From: JAICLK01 sp036489905
GTDB taxonomy: Bacteria > Patescibacteriota > Saccharimonadia > Saccharimonadales > UBA4665
Direction of reading: 5' to 3'
Length of the DNA: 13,752 nucleotides
Assembly: GCA_036489905.1 (NCBI GenBank)
Contig: DASXEX010000055.1
Span: forward strand, 1 to 13,752
Shown here: one piece after another, positions 6,362 through 13,581 of the stretch
How the letters are laid out: each line of letters opens with the position of its first letter
Numbering within the stretch: the first letter of the stretch is position 1
Translations under genes and position numbers: made by a program
The notes under the pieces: generated by a model
The model's input: only the letters and a program-made list of their open reading frames with translations
Told to the model about the DNA's origin: nothing
Databases searched by the model: none

Positions 6362-6608
6362 TGAGCTAGGTAGACTCACTTTTAATAGGTTGGCTGGACC
6401 TATAACCGGAATTACGGAAGCGCAAGAAAGTGGAGATCCCGGGAGACAAGCAGAAGCCGCCATGGATGTTTGGCGAGCGCTTGATGGTGTTGTAGCAGAC
6501 GCGAGGGCACGAGACGAGTCTACGCTCGACGCTTATCTAGTCGTCACAATGATGGAGCTTGGGCACGCCGGGATTGCGTCCGTGCTAGAGACAACGAGGC
6601 TTAATTAA
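6354..6608 (+). CDS. Unknown 84-aa protein in the heat-shock operon
   Basis: I do not recognise this family. The ATG at 6354 lies inside the end of hrcA (8-base overlap) and follows a near-perfect ribosome site, GAGGAGG (6341-6347), at a 6-base gap, so it is very likely translated and coupled to hrcA. The product is acidic and mostly helical: an N-terminal MSSELGRLTFNRLAG, a middle helix around AEAAMDVWRALDGVVADARA (about residues 34-53), and a second helix around STLDAYLVVTMMELGHAGIASVL. There is no signal peptide, cysteine pair or membrane segment. It ends 14 bases before grpE. Its place suggests a role linked to HrcA or GrpE, for example replacing the part that HrcA has lost, but that is speculation. 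Confidence 0.75.
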   Translation: MSSELGRLTFNRLAGPITGITEAQESGDPGRQAEAAMDVWRALDGVVADARARDESTLDAYLVVTMMELGHAGIASVLETTRLN

Positions 6609-6622
6609 AATTAAAGGTAAGC

Positions 6623-7105
6623 ATGGCACAGAAAAAATCACAATCTAACAAGCAAAATTCCCAAATCACTGACTTGCAGACGCAAATCCACGAACTCACC
6701 GAAGCCCTGCAGCGGGAGCGGGCGGATGCGGTGAATTTGCGGCGACGGCACGACGAGCAAATGGCCTCGCTCAAAAATGTGACCAAAGCGAATGTCGTGC
6801 GCGAATTGCTGCCCGTCATCGATAATTTCGAGCGTGCGCTCAAGCATGTGCCGAAGGAACTCGAAGGCGACGATTACATCAAAGGCGTGCAGGGCGTTGT
6901 CAAGCAATTCGAAAAAATGCTTGAGCAAATGGGCGTGGAGAAAATCAAAACCACCGGTGAGTCGTTCGACCCGAAATTCCACGAAGCCGTCAGCATGGAA
7001 GACGGCGACGGCACGCGCGAAGTCGTGGCCGAAGAATTGCAATCCGGCTACAAAATTGGCGACGACGTCATCCGCCACGCCATGGTTCGCGTCAAAATGC
7101 AGTAG
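6623..7105 (+). CDS. grpE: GrpE, nucleotide exchange factor for DnaK
   Basis: GrpE releases ADP from DnaK and so drives the Hsp70 cycle; the long paired helices also act as a thermosensor in known members. The 160 residues show the family order: a polar N-terminus, a coiled-coil helix (about 14-50, ITDLQTQIHELTEALQRERA then NLRRRHDEQ), the conserved ELLPVIDNFERAL segment, a second helix with GVQGVVKQFEKMLEQMGVEKI, and the beta-wing region GESFDPKFHEAVSME to EELQSGYKIGDDVIRHAMVRV. It is slightly shorter than the E. coli protein (197 aa), mainly through a shorter N-terminal tail. AAAGG lies 5 bases before the ATG. The stop is followed at once by the dnaK CIRCE. Confidence 0.96.
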   Translation: MAQKKSQSNKQNSQITDLQTQIHELTEALQRERADAVNLRRRHDEQMASLKNVTKANVVRELLPVIDNFERALKHVPKELEGDDYIKGVQGVVKQFEKMLEQMGVEKIKTTGESFDPKFHEAVSMEDGDGTREVVAEELQSGYKIGDDVIRHAMVRVKMQ

Positions 7106-7132
7106 CTGGCACTCTTGACATGTGAGTGCTAA
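7106..7132 (+). promoter_or_regulatory. CIRCE operator 1 upstream of dnaK
   Basis: Arms CTGGCACTC (7106-7114) and GAGTGCTAA (7124-7132) flank nine bases. The right arm is perfect consensus and the left differs at two positions. It begins 1 base after the grpE stop and gives dnaK its own HrcA control. Confidence 0.93.
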
Positions 7133-7143
7133 TTTTTTATGCT
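7115..7143 (+). promoter_or_regulatory. dnaK promoter embedded in CIRCE 1
   Basis: A perfect TTGACA (7115-7120) fills the first six bases of the CIRCE spacer. After 17 bases comes TATGCT (7138-7143) as -10. An overlapping extended element, TG-C-TAGAAT (7140-7148), is an alternative -10 but would need a 22-base spacer. The start is expected near 7150. Confidence 0.8.
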
Positions 7144-7152
7144 AGAATAGAT

Positions 7153-7179
7153 TTAGCACTCTACCAATCTATTTGCTAA
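7153..7179 (+). promoter_or_regulatory. Second, half-degenerate CIRCE in the dnaK leader
   Basis: A perfect left arm TTAGCACTC (7153-7161) is followed after exactly nine bases by ATTTGCTAA (7171-7179), which matches 6 of 9 bases of the right arm. It lies downstream of the predicted transcription start and just before the dnaK ribosome site (AAAGGA). Confidence 0.65.
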
Positions 7180-7193
7180 CGAAAGGATAAATT

Positions 7194-9125
7194 ATGGGAA
7201 AAATTATTGGGATTGACCTGGGGACGACGAATTCGGCGATGGCCGTGATGCAAAGCGGGAAGCCGGAAATTATTGCGAATTCTGAAGGTGCGCGCACCAC
7301 GCCGTCAGTTGTGGCGCTTAATAAAAATGGCGAGCGGCTGGTCGGGCAAGTGGCCCGGCGGCAGCAAGTGACGAATTCGAAGAACACGATTTATGAAGTG
7401 AAGCGGCTGATCGGCCGCAACTGGAGCGACAAAGAAGTTCAGCGCGACCTGAAATTGATGGGCTACGAAATTGTCAAAAGCGGCAACGGCGTGAAAGTCA
7501 AAATGGGCGACAAAGAGTATTCGCCCGAGGAAATTAGCGCCATGATTTTGGGCAAGCTGAAGGCCGATGCCGAGGGCTTCTTGGGTCAGCCGGTGACCGA
7601 AGCGGTCATCACTGTGCCTGCCTACTTCGACGATTCGCAGCGCCAGGCAACCAAAGACGCCGGTAAAATTGCCGGGCTGGAAGTCAAGCGAATTATCAAC
7701 GAGCCGACGGCTGCGGCGCTGGCTTACGGGCTCGACAAAGCCGAGAAAAAGGACGAGAAAATCGCGGTTTACGACCTCGGTGGCGGTACGTTTGACGTTT
7801 CAATTTTGGAACTCGGCGACGGCGTGTTCGAAGTCAAATCGACAAACGGTGACACGCATCTTGGCGGTGCGGACTTCGACCGCACGATTGTGAATTACTT
7901 TGTGGCTGAGTTCAAAAAAGAGCACGGCATTGATATTTCCGACGACAAAGCGGCGATGCAGCGGCTGCGCGACGAGGCTGAAAAGGCCAAGATTGAGCTT
8001 TCGAGCGCGCAAGAAGTTAACATTAATTTGCCGTTTTTGACTGCCGATGCCGAAGGCCCGAAGCACTTTGAGCATAAGTTGACGCGTGCCAAATTGGAGA
8101 ATCTGGTCGGCGAACTTATTGAAAAAACAGCCACGCCGTGCGAAAAGGCGCTCAAAGACGCCGGCCTCAAAGCCAGCGATATCGACGCCGTCGTGCTGGT
8201 CGGTGGCATGACGCGCATGCCGGCTGTGCAGGCAAAAGTGAAGAAAATTTTTGGCAAAGATCCGATGAAGGGCGTGAACCCGGACGAGGTCGTGGCCGTT
8301 GGTGCGGCCATTCAAGCCGGCGTTTTGCAGGGCGATGTCAAAGACGTTTTGCTGCTCGACGTCACGCCGCTGAGCCTTGGCATCGAAACTATGGGCGGCG
8401 TGATGACCAAACTTATCGAGCGCAACACAACCATCCCGACGAGTAAGTCTGAAGTCTTTTCAACCGCGGCCGACAACCAGCCGCAGGTCGAGATTCACGT
8501 TGGCCAGGGCGAGCGCGACATGGTTGACGGCAACAAGTCGCTTGGCCGCTTCACGCTCGACGGCATTCCACCTGCACCGCGCGGCGTGCCGCAAATTGAA
8601 GTTACCTTCAACATTGACGCCAATGGCATTTTGAATGTCACAGCTAAAGACAAAGGCACGAATAAAGAGCAAAACATTACCATTCAAGGATCCGGCAGTC
8701 TCGACAAAGCCGAAGTCGAAAAAATGGCCAAAGACGCCGAAGCTCACGCTGAAGAGGACAAGGCCAAAAAGGAAGCGGTTGAAGCTCGCAACGTGCTCGA
8801 CTCGGCAGTTTACCAAGCTGAGAAATTGAAGAGCGAACACAAAGACAAACTGGCCGACGAAGACGCGAGGACGCTTAACGAAGCGATCGATGACGCCAAA
8901 AAAGTTGTCACTGACGAGAAGGCAGACAAAGATGCGCTCGAAGCCGCTGCCAAAGCCCTGAACGACAAGCTCATGCCCATCGGTGCCAGAATGTACGAGG
9001 CCGCCGCCAAAGAGCAAAAGCCAGCTGAAGACGCCGAAAACTCTGAAGCAAAATCCGACGACAAAAAACCCGAAGACACCGTCGAAGGCGAAGTCGTCGA
9101 CGACAAAGACAATAAGAAAGAGTAA
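7194..9125 (+). CDS. dnaK: Chaperone DnaK (Hsp70)
   Basis: The 643-residue protein is complete. The ATPase domain shows IGIDLGTTNS (phosphate 1), AVYDLGGGTFDVSILE (phosphate 2) and VVLVGGMTRMPAVQ (adenosine site). The linker DVLLLDVTPLSLGIET leads to the substrate-binding beta sandwich with GERDMVDGNKSLGRF and EVTFNIDANGILNVTAKDK. A helical lid and an acidic, lysine-rich tail follow. DnaK binds unfolded segments in the cytoplasm and works with the DnaJ and GrpE encoded beside it. AAAGGA precedes the ATG. Control is expected from two CIRCE sites upstream, separately from hrcA-grpE. Only 51 bases separate it from cutA, so dnaK, cutA and dnaJ probably form one operon. Confidence 0.98.
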   Translation: MGKIIGIDLGTTNSAMAVMQSGKPEIIANSEGARTTPSVVALNKNGERLVGQVARRQQVTNSKNTIYEVKRLIGRNWSDKEVQRDLKLMGYEIVKSGNGVKVKMGDKEYSPEEISAMILGKLKADAEGFLGQPVTEAVITVPAYFDDSQRQATKDAGKIAGLEVKRIINEPTAAALAYGLDKAEKKDEKIAVYDLGGGTFDVSILELGDGVFEVKSTNGDTHLGGADFDRTIVNYFVAEFKKEHGIDISDDKAAMQRLRDEAEKAKIELSSAQEVNINLPFLTADAEGPKHFEHKLTRAKLENLVGELIEKTATPCEKALKDAGLKASDIDAVVLVGGMTRMPAVQAKVKKIFGKDPMKGVNPDEVVAVGAAIQAGVLQGDVKDVLLLDVTPLSLGIETMGGVMTKLIERNTTIPTSKSEVFSTAADNQPQVEIHVGQGERDMVDGNKSLGRFTLDGIPPAPRGVPQIEVTFNIDANGILNVTAKDKGTNKEQNITIQGSGSLDKAEVEKMAKDAEAHAEEDKAKKEAVEARNVLDSAVYQAEKLKSEHKDKLADEDARTLNEAIDDAKKVVTDEKADKDALEAAAKALNDKLMPIGARMYEAAAKEQKPAEDAENSEAKSDDKKPEDTVEGEVVDDKDNKKE

Positions 9126-9139
9126 GTTGCTATCCGGTC

Positions 9140-9160
9140 ATTCCCGATTAAAGTGGGAAG
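9140..9160 (+). repeat. Second, imperfect ATTCCC inverted repeat
   Basis: ATTCCC (9140-9145) and GGGAAG (9155-9160) flank nine bases, and the preceding GGTC matches the surroundings of the copy at 4241. The last base of the right arm deviates and the spacer is one base longer. It lies between dnaK and cutA and could form a short stem in the mRNA, but there is no T-tract. Confidence 0.4.
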
Positions 9161-9176
9161 ACGGCAGAAACATGCT

Positions 9177-9503
9177 ATGACTAAACGTAAATTTGTGGAA
9201 CTGATTTTGACATGCGTAGATCGAGCGGAAGCCCAGAGAATCGCCTCTGCATTACTGAATAAACGTTTGATTAATTGTGCAAAGCTTGTGCCGGTTGAGT
9301 CAATGTTTTGGTGGCAAGGTAAGATCGAAAGCGAAAAGGAGATGTTGCTCATAATGGAGTCGGCCGAAGATTTGTTTGACGAAGTTGAAACTGAAATTGC
9401 CAAGTTACATAGTTACGACACCTTTGTTTTACAGGCGATACCCGCTAGGCGTTCTTCGCAAGGCGCGTTAAAATGGTTGAACGAAGAGTTAAAGCATGGC
9501 TAA
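9177..9503 (+). CDS. cutA: CutA1-like divalent cation tolerance protein
   Basis: The 108-residue product has the CutA1 pattern: an opening strand (FVELILTCVDRAEAQRIA), SALLNKRLINCAKLVPVESMFWWQGKI corresponding to the LAAC...SxYxW region, EKEMLLIMES, and HSYDTFVLQAIP matching the usual HPYEVPEI segment, then ALKWLNEEL. CutA1 proteins are very stable cytoplasmic trimers named after a copper-tolerance phenotype; their real role is unsettled. I start at ATG 9177, which gives the usual length, rather than GTG 9153. No strong ribosome site is visible. The end overlaps dnaJ by 8 bases. A cutA between dnaK and dnaJ is unusual, and its place suggests heat-shock co-expression. Confidence 0.85.
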   Translation: MTKRKFVELILTCVDRAEAQRIASALLNKRLINCAKLVPVESMFWWQGKIESEKEMLLIMESAEDLFDEVETEIAKLHSYDTFVLQAIPARRSSQGALKWLNEELKHG

Positions 9504-10596
9504 GCGAGATTATTACGAAATTTTGGGAGTGTCGAAAGGCGCCAGTGCCGACGAGATTAAAAAGGCGTTTCGGCGGTTGGCTATTCAGTATCATCCGGAC
9601 AAGGAAGGCGGCGACGAGGCGAAGTTCAAGGAAGTGAACGAGGCGTACGAGGTTTTGAAAGAGCCGTCGAAGCGGCAGCGGTATGATCAGTTCGGGCACG
9701 CGGGCGTGGGTAACGGCGGTGGTGGCGCGGGCGGCTTTGAAGGTTTCGGTCAAGGGCAGAATGTCAATTTCGATTTTGGCGATTTGGGGCTCGGCGATAT
9801 TTTCAGCAGCTTTTTCGGCGGCGGCCCGCGCGGTGGCAACCAACGGCAAAGTCGCGGGCGCGACGTGGAGACGCACGTGGACATTACGTTTGAACAAGCT
9901 GTGTTCGGCACGGAAGTTGATCTGCATCTGAACTTGGAAGACGCCTGCGCGCATTGCAAAGGCACGACCGTCGAGCCGGGCTATGAACTGAAAAATTGCG
10001 ACAACTGTGGTGGTTCCGGCCAGGTCACACACGTCATGCGCACCGTGTTCGGCAATATTCAGCAAGCGGCGCCGTGCCCGAAGTGCCGCGGCCGTGGCAA
10101 AATTCCAGAAAAAGTTTGCACCGTCTGCCACGGCAAAGGTACGCAGATGAAAGCTCAAAACATTACGCTGAAAGTCCCGGCCGGCATCGACGACGGCGCC
10201 ACGATTCGTTTGCGCGAACACGGCGAAGCGGTCGCCAACGGCCCGAAAGGTGACCTGTACGTCAACGTGCGCGTTAAATCGCATAAGCGATTTACGCGTG
10301 AAGGCGACTTAATCTTGAGCGAAGAACACATCGGCATGGTCGAGGCTGCGCTCGGCATCGAAATAGATGTCGATACCGTCGATGGCAAAGTGCGCATGAA
10401 AATCCCGGCCGGCACGCAAAGCGGCAGCGATTTCAAACTCTCCGGCCACGGTGTTCCGCATCTGCGCAGCAGTAGTCGCGGCGCCCACATCGTCACTATT
10501 ATCGTCGACACGCCAACGAAGTTGACGAAGGAACAGCAAGTTTTGCTCGAACAATTCGCCGAATCCTCCGACAAAAAGCACTTCTGGAAAAAGTAG
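9496..10596 (+). CDS. dnaJ: Chaperone DnaJ (Hsp40)
   Basis: DnaJ stimulates the DnaK ATPase and delivers substrates. The 366 residues hold all parts: the J domain (1-70) with HPD at 33-35, a Gly/Phe-rich linker (about 72-113), a zinc region with four CxxC motifs (Cys151/154, 168/171, 194/197, 208/211), and C-terminal substrate-binding domains ending near residue 345. The first zinc motif reads CAHCKGTT, lacking the usual last glycine, while all eight cysteines are kept. The ATG at 9496 overlaps the cutA stop (9501-9503), so translation is probably coupled. No convincing terminator follows; a small imperfect hairpin at about 10612-10633 has no T-tract. Confidence 0.97.
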   Translation: MAKRDYYEILGVSKGASADEIKKAFRRLAIQYHPDKEGGDEAKFKEVNEAYEVLKEPSKRQRYDQFGHAGVGNGGGGAGGFEGFGQGQNVNFDFGDLGLGDIFSSFFGGGPRGGNQRQSRGRDVETHVDITFEQAVFGTEVDLHLNLEDACAHCKGTTVEPGYELKNCDNCGGSGQVTHVMRTVFGNIQQAAPCPKCRGRGKIPEKVCTVCHGKGTQMKAQNITLKVPAGIDDGATIRLREHGEAVANGPKGDLYVNVRVKSHKRFTREGDLILSEEHIGMVEAALGIEIDVDTVDGKVRMKIPAGTQSGSDFKLSGHGVPHLRSSSRGAHIVTIIVDTPTKLTKEQQVLLEQFAESSDKKHFWKK

Positions 10597-10648
10597 CCGA
10601 GCGCAAGATCTATGCAAAACCACCGTTTTGGCAGATAATAAAGCTTAC

Positions 10649-10765
10649 ATGAAGCGCCCGCCTGCCAATCAATCCGGCTTTCTGCCGCTCCTCATTACCC
10701 TCATTTTGCTCCTGGCCATCGTTATTCTGTTCATCTTTCTGCGCGTCCAGCACGCCCAACGATAA
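10649..10765 (+). CDS. 38-aa single-span membrane peptide
   Basis: ATG 10649 opens a 38-codon frame: a basic, proline-containing start (MKRPPANQSG), an uninterrupted hydrophobic helix at about 11-31 (FLPLLITLILLLAIVILFIF) and a polar basic end (RVQHAQR). This is a credible single transmembrane protein with a positive charge at each end. There is no Shine-Dalgarno sequence, but GATAAT (10634-10639) ends 9 bases before the ATG, as at the other leaderless-type promoters here. It could be a small membrane regulator or a subunit; I recognise no family. The ATP-grasp gene begins 54 bases downstream. Confidence 0.55.
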   Translation: MKRPPANQSGFLPLLITLILLLAIVILFIFLRVQHAQR

Positions 10766-10819
10766 AGTTTGCGGTTTTACAACCTTGCATTTGTGGCGAA
10801 AACCCAAGACAATTGCGGC

Positions 10820-12097
10820 ATGACCACGCGGCAACCGCAATATCTTCTCGTTATCGACCGTCTAGTCGGGAGCATCCTTGCGGCGGTTGAGGAGCTGCGC
10901 AATCAATCTGCATACGCGAATCTTGAGGTGCTATTGTTGACGCACGTGCCAGAGCAGCACAAAAAATTTAGCAACGACATTACGCCCGACCACATTATCG
11001 CATGCGATTTTAGTAGCAGAGACGAGATAGCGACGCTAATCGAACCGTTCTGGGAGCATATTCGTGGTGTGATTTGCCGCGGCGATAAGCAGATCCAATT
11101 TTTGCGTGCGACCATTCCGCTGCTGCCCCCGGATATGCTCGTAGCAACATGCTCATCTCTTGCTGCTGCCACCAACAAGCGGCTGATGCGGGAGGCTTTC
11201 CTGCAGCACTTTCCTGAGATTACACCGCAATTTGCCGAGGCGCGGGACGACTCGCCGAGTTCGGTTGCACGCGTCGAAGCGCACTTGCGTTATCCAGTAA
11301 TTGTCAAGCCGACAGATTTGGCGGCGAGCCTGCTCATCCAGTCGTGCCGGGGTCGTGCGGAGCTCCAGCGCGCGCTTCAAAAAACATTTACCAATCTCCA
11401 GGCGGTTTATGAGCGCGAAGAGCGTCAGACCGAGCCGCAGGTGATCATCGAAGAATACCTTGAGGGCGATTTTTATTCTATCGACGCCTACGTTATGGCA
11501 GCCGACGAAGTCTATTATTGTCCGCCGGTCGGTTATGTACCAGCCAAGCAAATCGGCATCGATGACTTTGCGATTTACAAACGTTTTATCCCAACGAAGC
11601 TTACCCGCGCGCAGATTGCGGAGGCGCAGGACGCGACCCGTAAAGCCACCGCGGCTCTCGGCCTCACACATACAACGGTGCATGTTGAGCTAGCGCTGAC
11701 CGCGCAGGGCTGGAAAATTATTGAACTCGGGCCGCGCGCTGGGCGGTTCCGGCACAAAATGTATTCTTTAGGTTACGGCATCGACCACTCATTGAACGAC
11801 GTCAGAATTCACCTCGGCCTCAAGCCGACTATTCTGAAAACCCTCAAGAGGTATTGCGCAGCGTACGAGGTGTGCCCTGACAGAGAAGGCGTTTTGCGCG
11901 AGATTGCCGGCATAGTGTCACTGCAAGCGAGCCCGTCTGTAAGCTACATACGCGTTGTTGCCAAGCCGGGACAACAGTGCCTGTTTGCAAAACATGGTGG
12001 TCACATGCTGGCGGAGTTTGTTGTCTCAAGCGACGATAGGCAGGAGTTTGCCGCGGCGTGCCAAGCAGCCGAAAGCGTGCGTGCGATTATTGATTAG
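10820..12097 (+). CDS. ATP-grasp carboxylate-amine ligase-like protein
   Basis: The 425-residue protein looks like an ATP-grasp enzyme, a class that activates a carboxylate with ATP and joins it to an amine. The order is an N-terminal alpha/beta pre-grasp domain (1-115), TNKRLMREAF (118-127), the ATP-binding strand YPVIVKPTDLAASLLI (158-173), IIEEYLEGDFYSIDAYV (209-225), and metal-binding residues in HVELAL (288-293) and IIELGPRAGR (300-309, Glu302). The loop after KP has almost no glycines. A C-terminal domain of about 100 residues resembles that of L-amino-acid ligases. I start at ATG 10820; a TTG 51 bases upstream is in frame but lacks a ribosome site. A weak TTGCAT-17-GACAAT promoter (10785-10813) ends 6 bases before the ATG. 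Substrates cannot be told; a dipeptide ligase is one option. Confidence 0.75.
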   Translation: MTTRQPQYLLVIDRLVGSILAAVEELRNQSAYANLEVLLLTHVPEQHKKFSNDITPDHIIACDFSSRDEIATLIEPFWEHIRGVICRGDKQIQFLRATIPLLPPDMLVATCSSLAAATNKRLMREAFLQHFPEITPQFAEARDDSPSSVARVEAHLRYPVIVKPTDLAASLLIQSCRGRAELQRALQKTFTNLQAVYEREERQTEPQVIIEEYLEGDFYSIDAYVMAADEVYYCPPVGYVPAKQIGIDDFAIYKRFIPTKLTRAQIAEAQDATRKATAALGLTHTTVHVELALTAQGWKIIELGPRAGRFRHKMYSLGYGIDHSLNDVRIHLGLKPTILKTLKRYCAAYEVCPDREGVLREIAGIVSLQASPSVSYIRVVAKPGQQCLFAKHGGHMLAEFVVSSDDRQEFAAACQAAESVRAIID

Positions 12098-12118
12098 CTG
12101 TGGATAAAATGTTATAGT
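12090..12118 (+). promoter_or_regulatory. Promoter of the rimB-rimK pair
   Basis: TTGATT (12090-12095), 17 bases and TATAGT (12113-12118), with an extended TG at 12110-12111, form a strong promoter that overlaps the last codons of the ATP-grasp gene. The start near 12125 leaves a leader of about 19 bases containing AGGA, so unlike several promoters here it drives a leadered message. Confidence 0.7.
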
Positions 12119-12143
12119 TGATTGATTTTGCAGGACCTAAATT

Positions 12144-12629
12144 ATGGACACGCAGCATGCGAAAAAAATTATCGGCCGAGCGGAACGTATCCAATTTTTG
12201 GATTTCAGCGACCAGTTGGTTCCCGCCAAGGTGGACACAGGCGCGGACATAAGTAGCGTTTGGGTTTCTGACATTCAGGAGCAGGACGGCGAACTCTCGT
12301 TTACGCTTTTCGGGGCGGGCAGCGCATATTACAAAGGCGAGACAATCCGGCTGCCACACAAAAAGTTCAAATTGACGCGCGTGGCGAACTCATTTGGCGC
12401 AAAAGAATCACGCTACGTGGTGAAGCTGCGTATTCGTGTGGGCGGTCGGATAGTCAAAACGACTTTCACGCTTGCCGACCGCAGCTCGAAAATTTATCCC
12501 GTGTTGCTCGGTCAGCGGTTGCTCAAAAATAAATTCCTGGTTGATGTGACGCAGGGTGAGCCGTTAAAGCAGGCCGAAAAAGCGCGGCGCAAGAAGCTGC
12601 TCATTGAACTTGACCAAAACGAGGACTAA
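12144..12629 (+). CDS. RimB-like retropepsin-type aspartic protease (Zn_protease/PF05618 family)
   Basis: The 161-residue protein matches the family once called ATP-dependent zinc proteases and now seen as retropepsin-like. The aspartic protease motif AKVDTGADISSVW has DTGA at residues 31-34, and the second hallmark reads YPVLLGQRLLKNKFLVDV (118-134). In Pseudomonas, RimB works with RimK and RimA to adjust the glutamate tail that RimK adds to ribosomal protein S6. The basic end (KARRKKLL) is followed by an acidic tip. AGGA lies about 7 bases before the ATG, in the leader of its own promoter. The rimK-like gene follows after 15 bases, which supports a joint role. Confidence 0.85.
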   Translation: MDTQHAKKIIGRAERIQFLDFSDQLVPAKVDTGADISSVWVSDIQEQDGELSFTLFGAGSAYYKGETIRLPHKKFKLTRVANSFGAKESRYVVKLRIRVGGRIVKTTFTLADRSSKIYPVLLGQRLLKNKFLVDVTQGEPLKQAEKARRKKLLIELDQNED

Positions 12630-12644
12630 GCTGAAAGGATGCCT

Positions 12645-13550
12645 ATGAAAATTGCGATTTTATCCAAAGGGCCGGCAAATTATTCGACCAGACGAATCAA
12701 AGAAGAAGCGAAGTCGCGCGGGCACGAGGTGCGCGTGGTGAATTACGCGCAGTGTTATGTAACGCTCGAGAGCAGCAATCCGGTCGTGCGCTACGAAGGC
12801 GAGGTCTTGAAAGACATCGACGCTATAATCCCACGCATCGCGCAAAGCTACACCAAATATGGCACGGCGGTGGTACGCCAGTTTGAGATGCAGGGCGTGT
12901 TCACCACTGCGAGCTCGATCGCGATTGTCCGCAGCCGGGATAAGCTTCGGGCCTATCAGCTACTGGCAAAAGCAGGTGTGGGTATTCCTAAGACCGTGTT
13001 CGCTCGTGAAACCGCGGATTTTGAAGAGGTTTTGGAACTGGTTGGCGGCGCGCCGGTAATTATCAAAGTAGCCCGCGGCACTCATGGCAACGGCGTGGTT
13101 TTGGCTGAAACGCGCAAAGCCGCCAAAGCCGTGATGCAAGCTTTTTACGTAGAGGGCGTGAACTTTTTAGTCCAGGAATTTATCGGAGAATCGGCCGGTA
13201 GCGACATCCGTGCGCTGGTAGTCGGCGGCCGCGTGATTGCCAGTATAAAACGTCAGAGTTTGGATGACGATTTCCGCAGCAACACCCATCAGGGCGGCGT
13301 AGGCAAGGTTGTTAAACTTACGGAGGTCGAAGAAAAAACGGCTATTAAAGCCGCCAAGGCCATGGGTTTGCCAATCTGCGGCGTGGACATGATGCGCAGT
13401 GCCAAAGGACCGTTGGTGCTGGAAGTTAACTCATCTGCCAGCTTAAAAACCCCTGAAATTTTGACCAAGCGGGATGTTGCCGCCAAAATTATCGAATACG
13501 TTGAGCGTAACGCCAAGGCCCGTCACAAAAAAGATCGTGTCGGCGCGTAA
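12645..13550 (+). CDS. rimK: RimK-like ATP-grasp ligase (ribosomal protein S6--L-glutamate ligase family)
   Basis: The 301-residue protein has RimK length and order: an N-terminal domain (MKIAILSKGPANYSTRRIKE), SRDKLRAYQLLAKAGVGIPKT, the ATP-binding strand PVIIKVARGTHGNGVVL with Lys141 and a glycine-rich loop at 145-150, LVQEFI, SDIRALVVGGRVIASIKR, NTHQGG, and metal ligands in CGVDMM (Asp248) and VLEVNSSASL (Glu260, Asn262). RimK adds glutamates to the C-terminus of bS6 in E. coli; related enzymes (LysX, MptN) use other acceptors, so the target here is open. AAAGG abuts the ATG at 12639, so I chose ATG 12645, which leaves a 6-base gap and gives the family's MKIAIL start. It is co-transcribed with the RimB-like gene. 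Confidence 0.88.
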   Translation: MKIAILSKGPANYSTRRIKEEAKSRGHEVRVVNYAQCYVTLESSNPVVRYEGEVLKDIDAIIPRIAQSYTKYGTAVVRQFEMQGVFTTASSIAIVRSRDKLRAYQLLAKAGVGIPKTVFARETADFEEVLELVGGAPVIIKVARGTHGNGVVLAETRKAAKAVMQAFYVEGVNFLVQEFIGESAGSDIRALVVGGRVIASIKRQSLDDDFRSNTHQGGVGKVVKLTEVEEKTAIKAAKAMGLPICGVDMMRSAKGPLVLEVNSSASLKTPEILTKRDVAAKIIEYVERNAKARHKKDRVGA

Positions 13551-13566
13551 ACAATCCGCAAAGTGC

Positions 13567-13575
13567 TGGTAAAAT
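13567..13575 (+). promoter_or_regulatory. Extended -10 element before a very short ORF
   Basis: TG-G-TAAAAT (TG 13567-13568, hexamer 13570-13575) ends 6 bases before ATG 13582, the same geometry as at 3486-3501. The gene it should drive closes after 16 codons. Confidence 0.4.
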
Positions 13576-13581
13576 TAGAGT

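Noticed and set aside
8460..9017. Minus-strand 185-codon frame, rich in Phe and Val, opposite dnaK
   Set aside because: It is the antisense reading of Glu/Asp/Lys-rich dnaK codons; no start signals.
9445..10284. Minus-strand 279-codon open frame opposite dnaJ
   Set aside because: A shadow of codon bias: dnaJ on the other strand has all expected domains, and this frame has no ribosome site or recognisable motif.
10612..10633. Rho-independent terminator after dnaJ
   Set aside because: The hairpin is imperfect (bulged G) and no T-tract follows.
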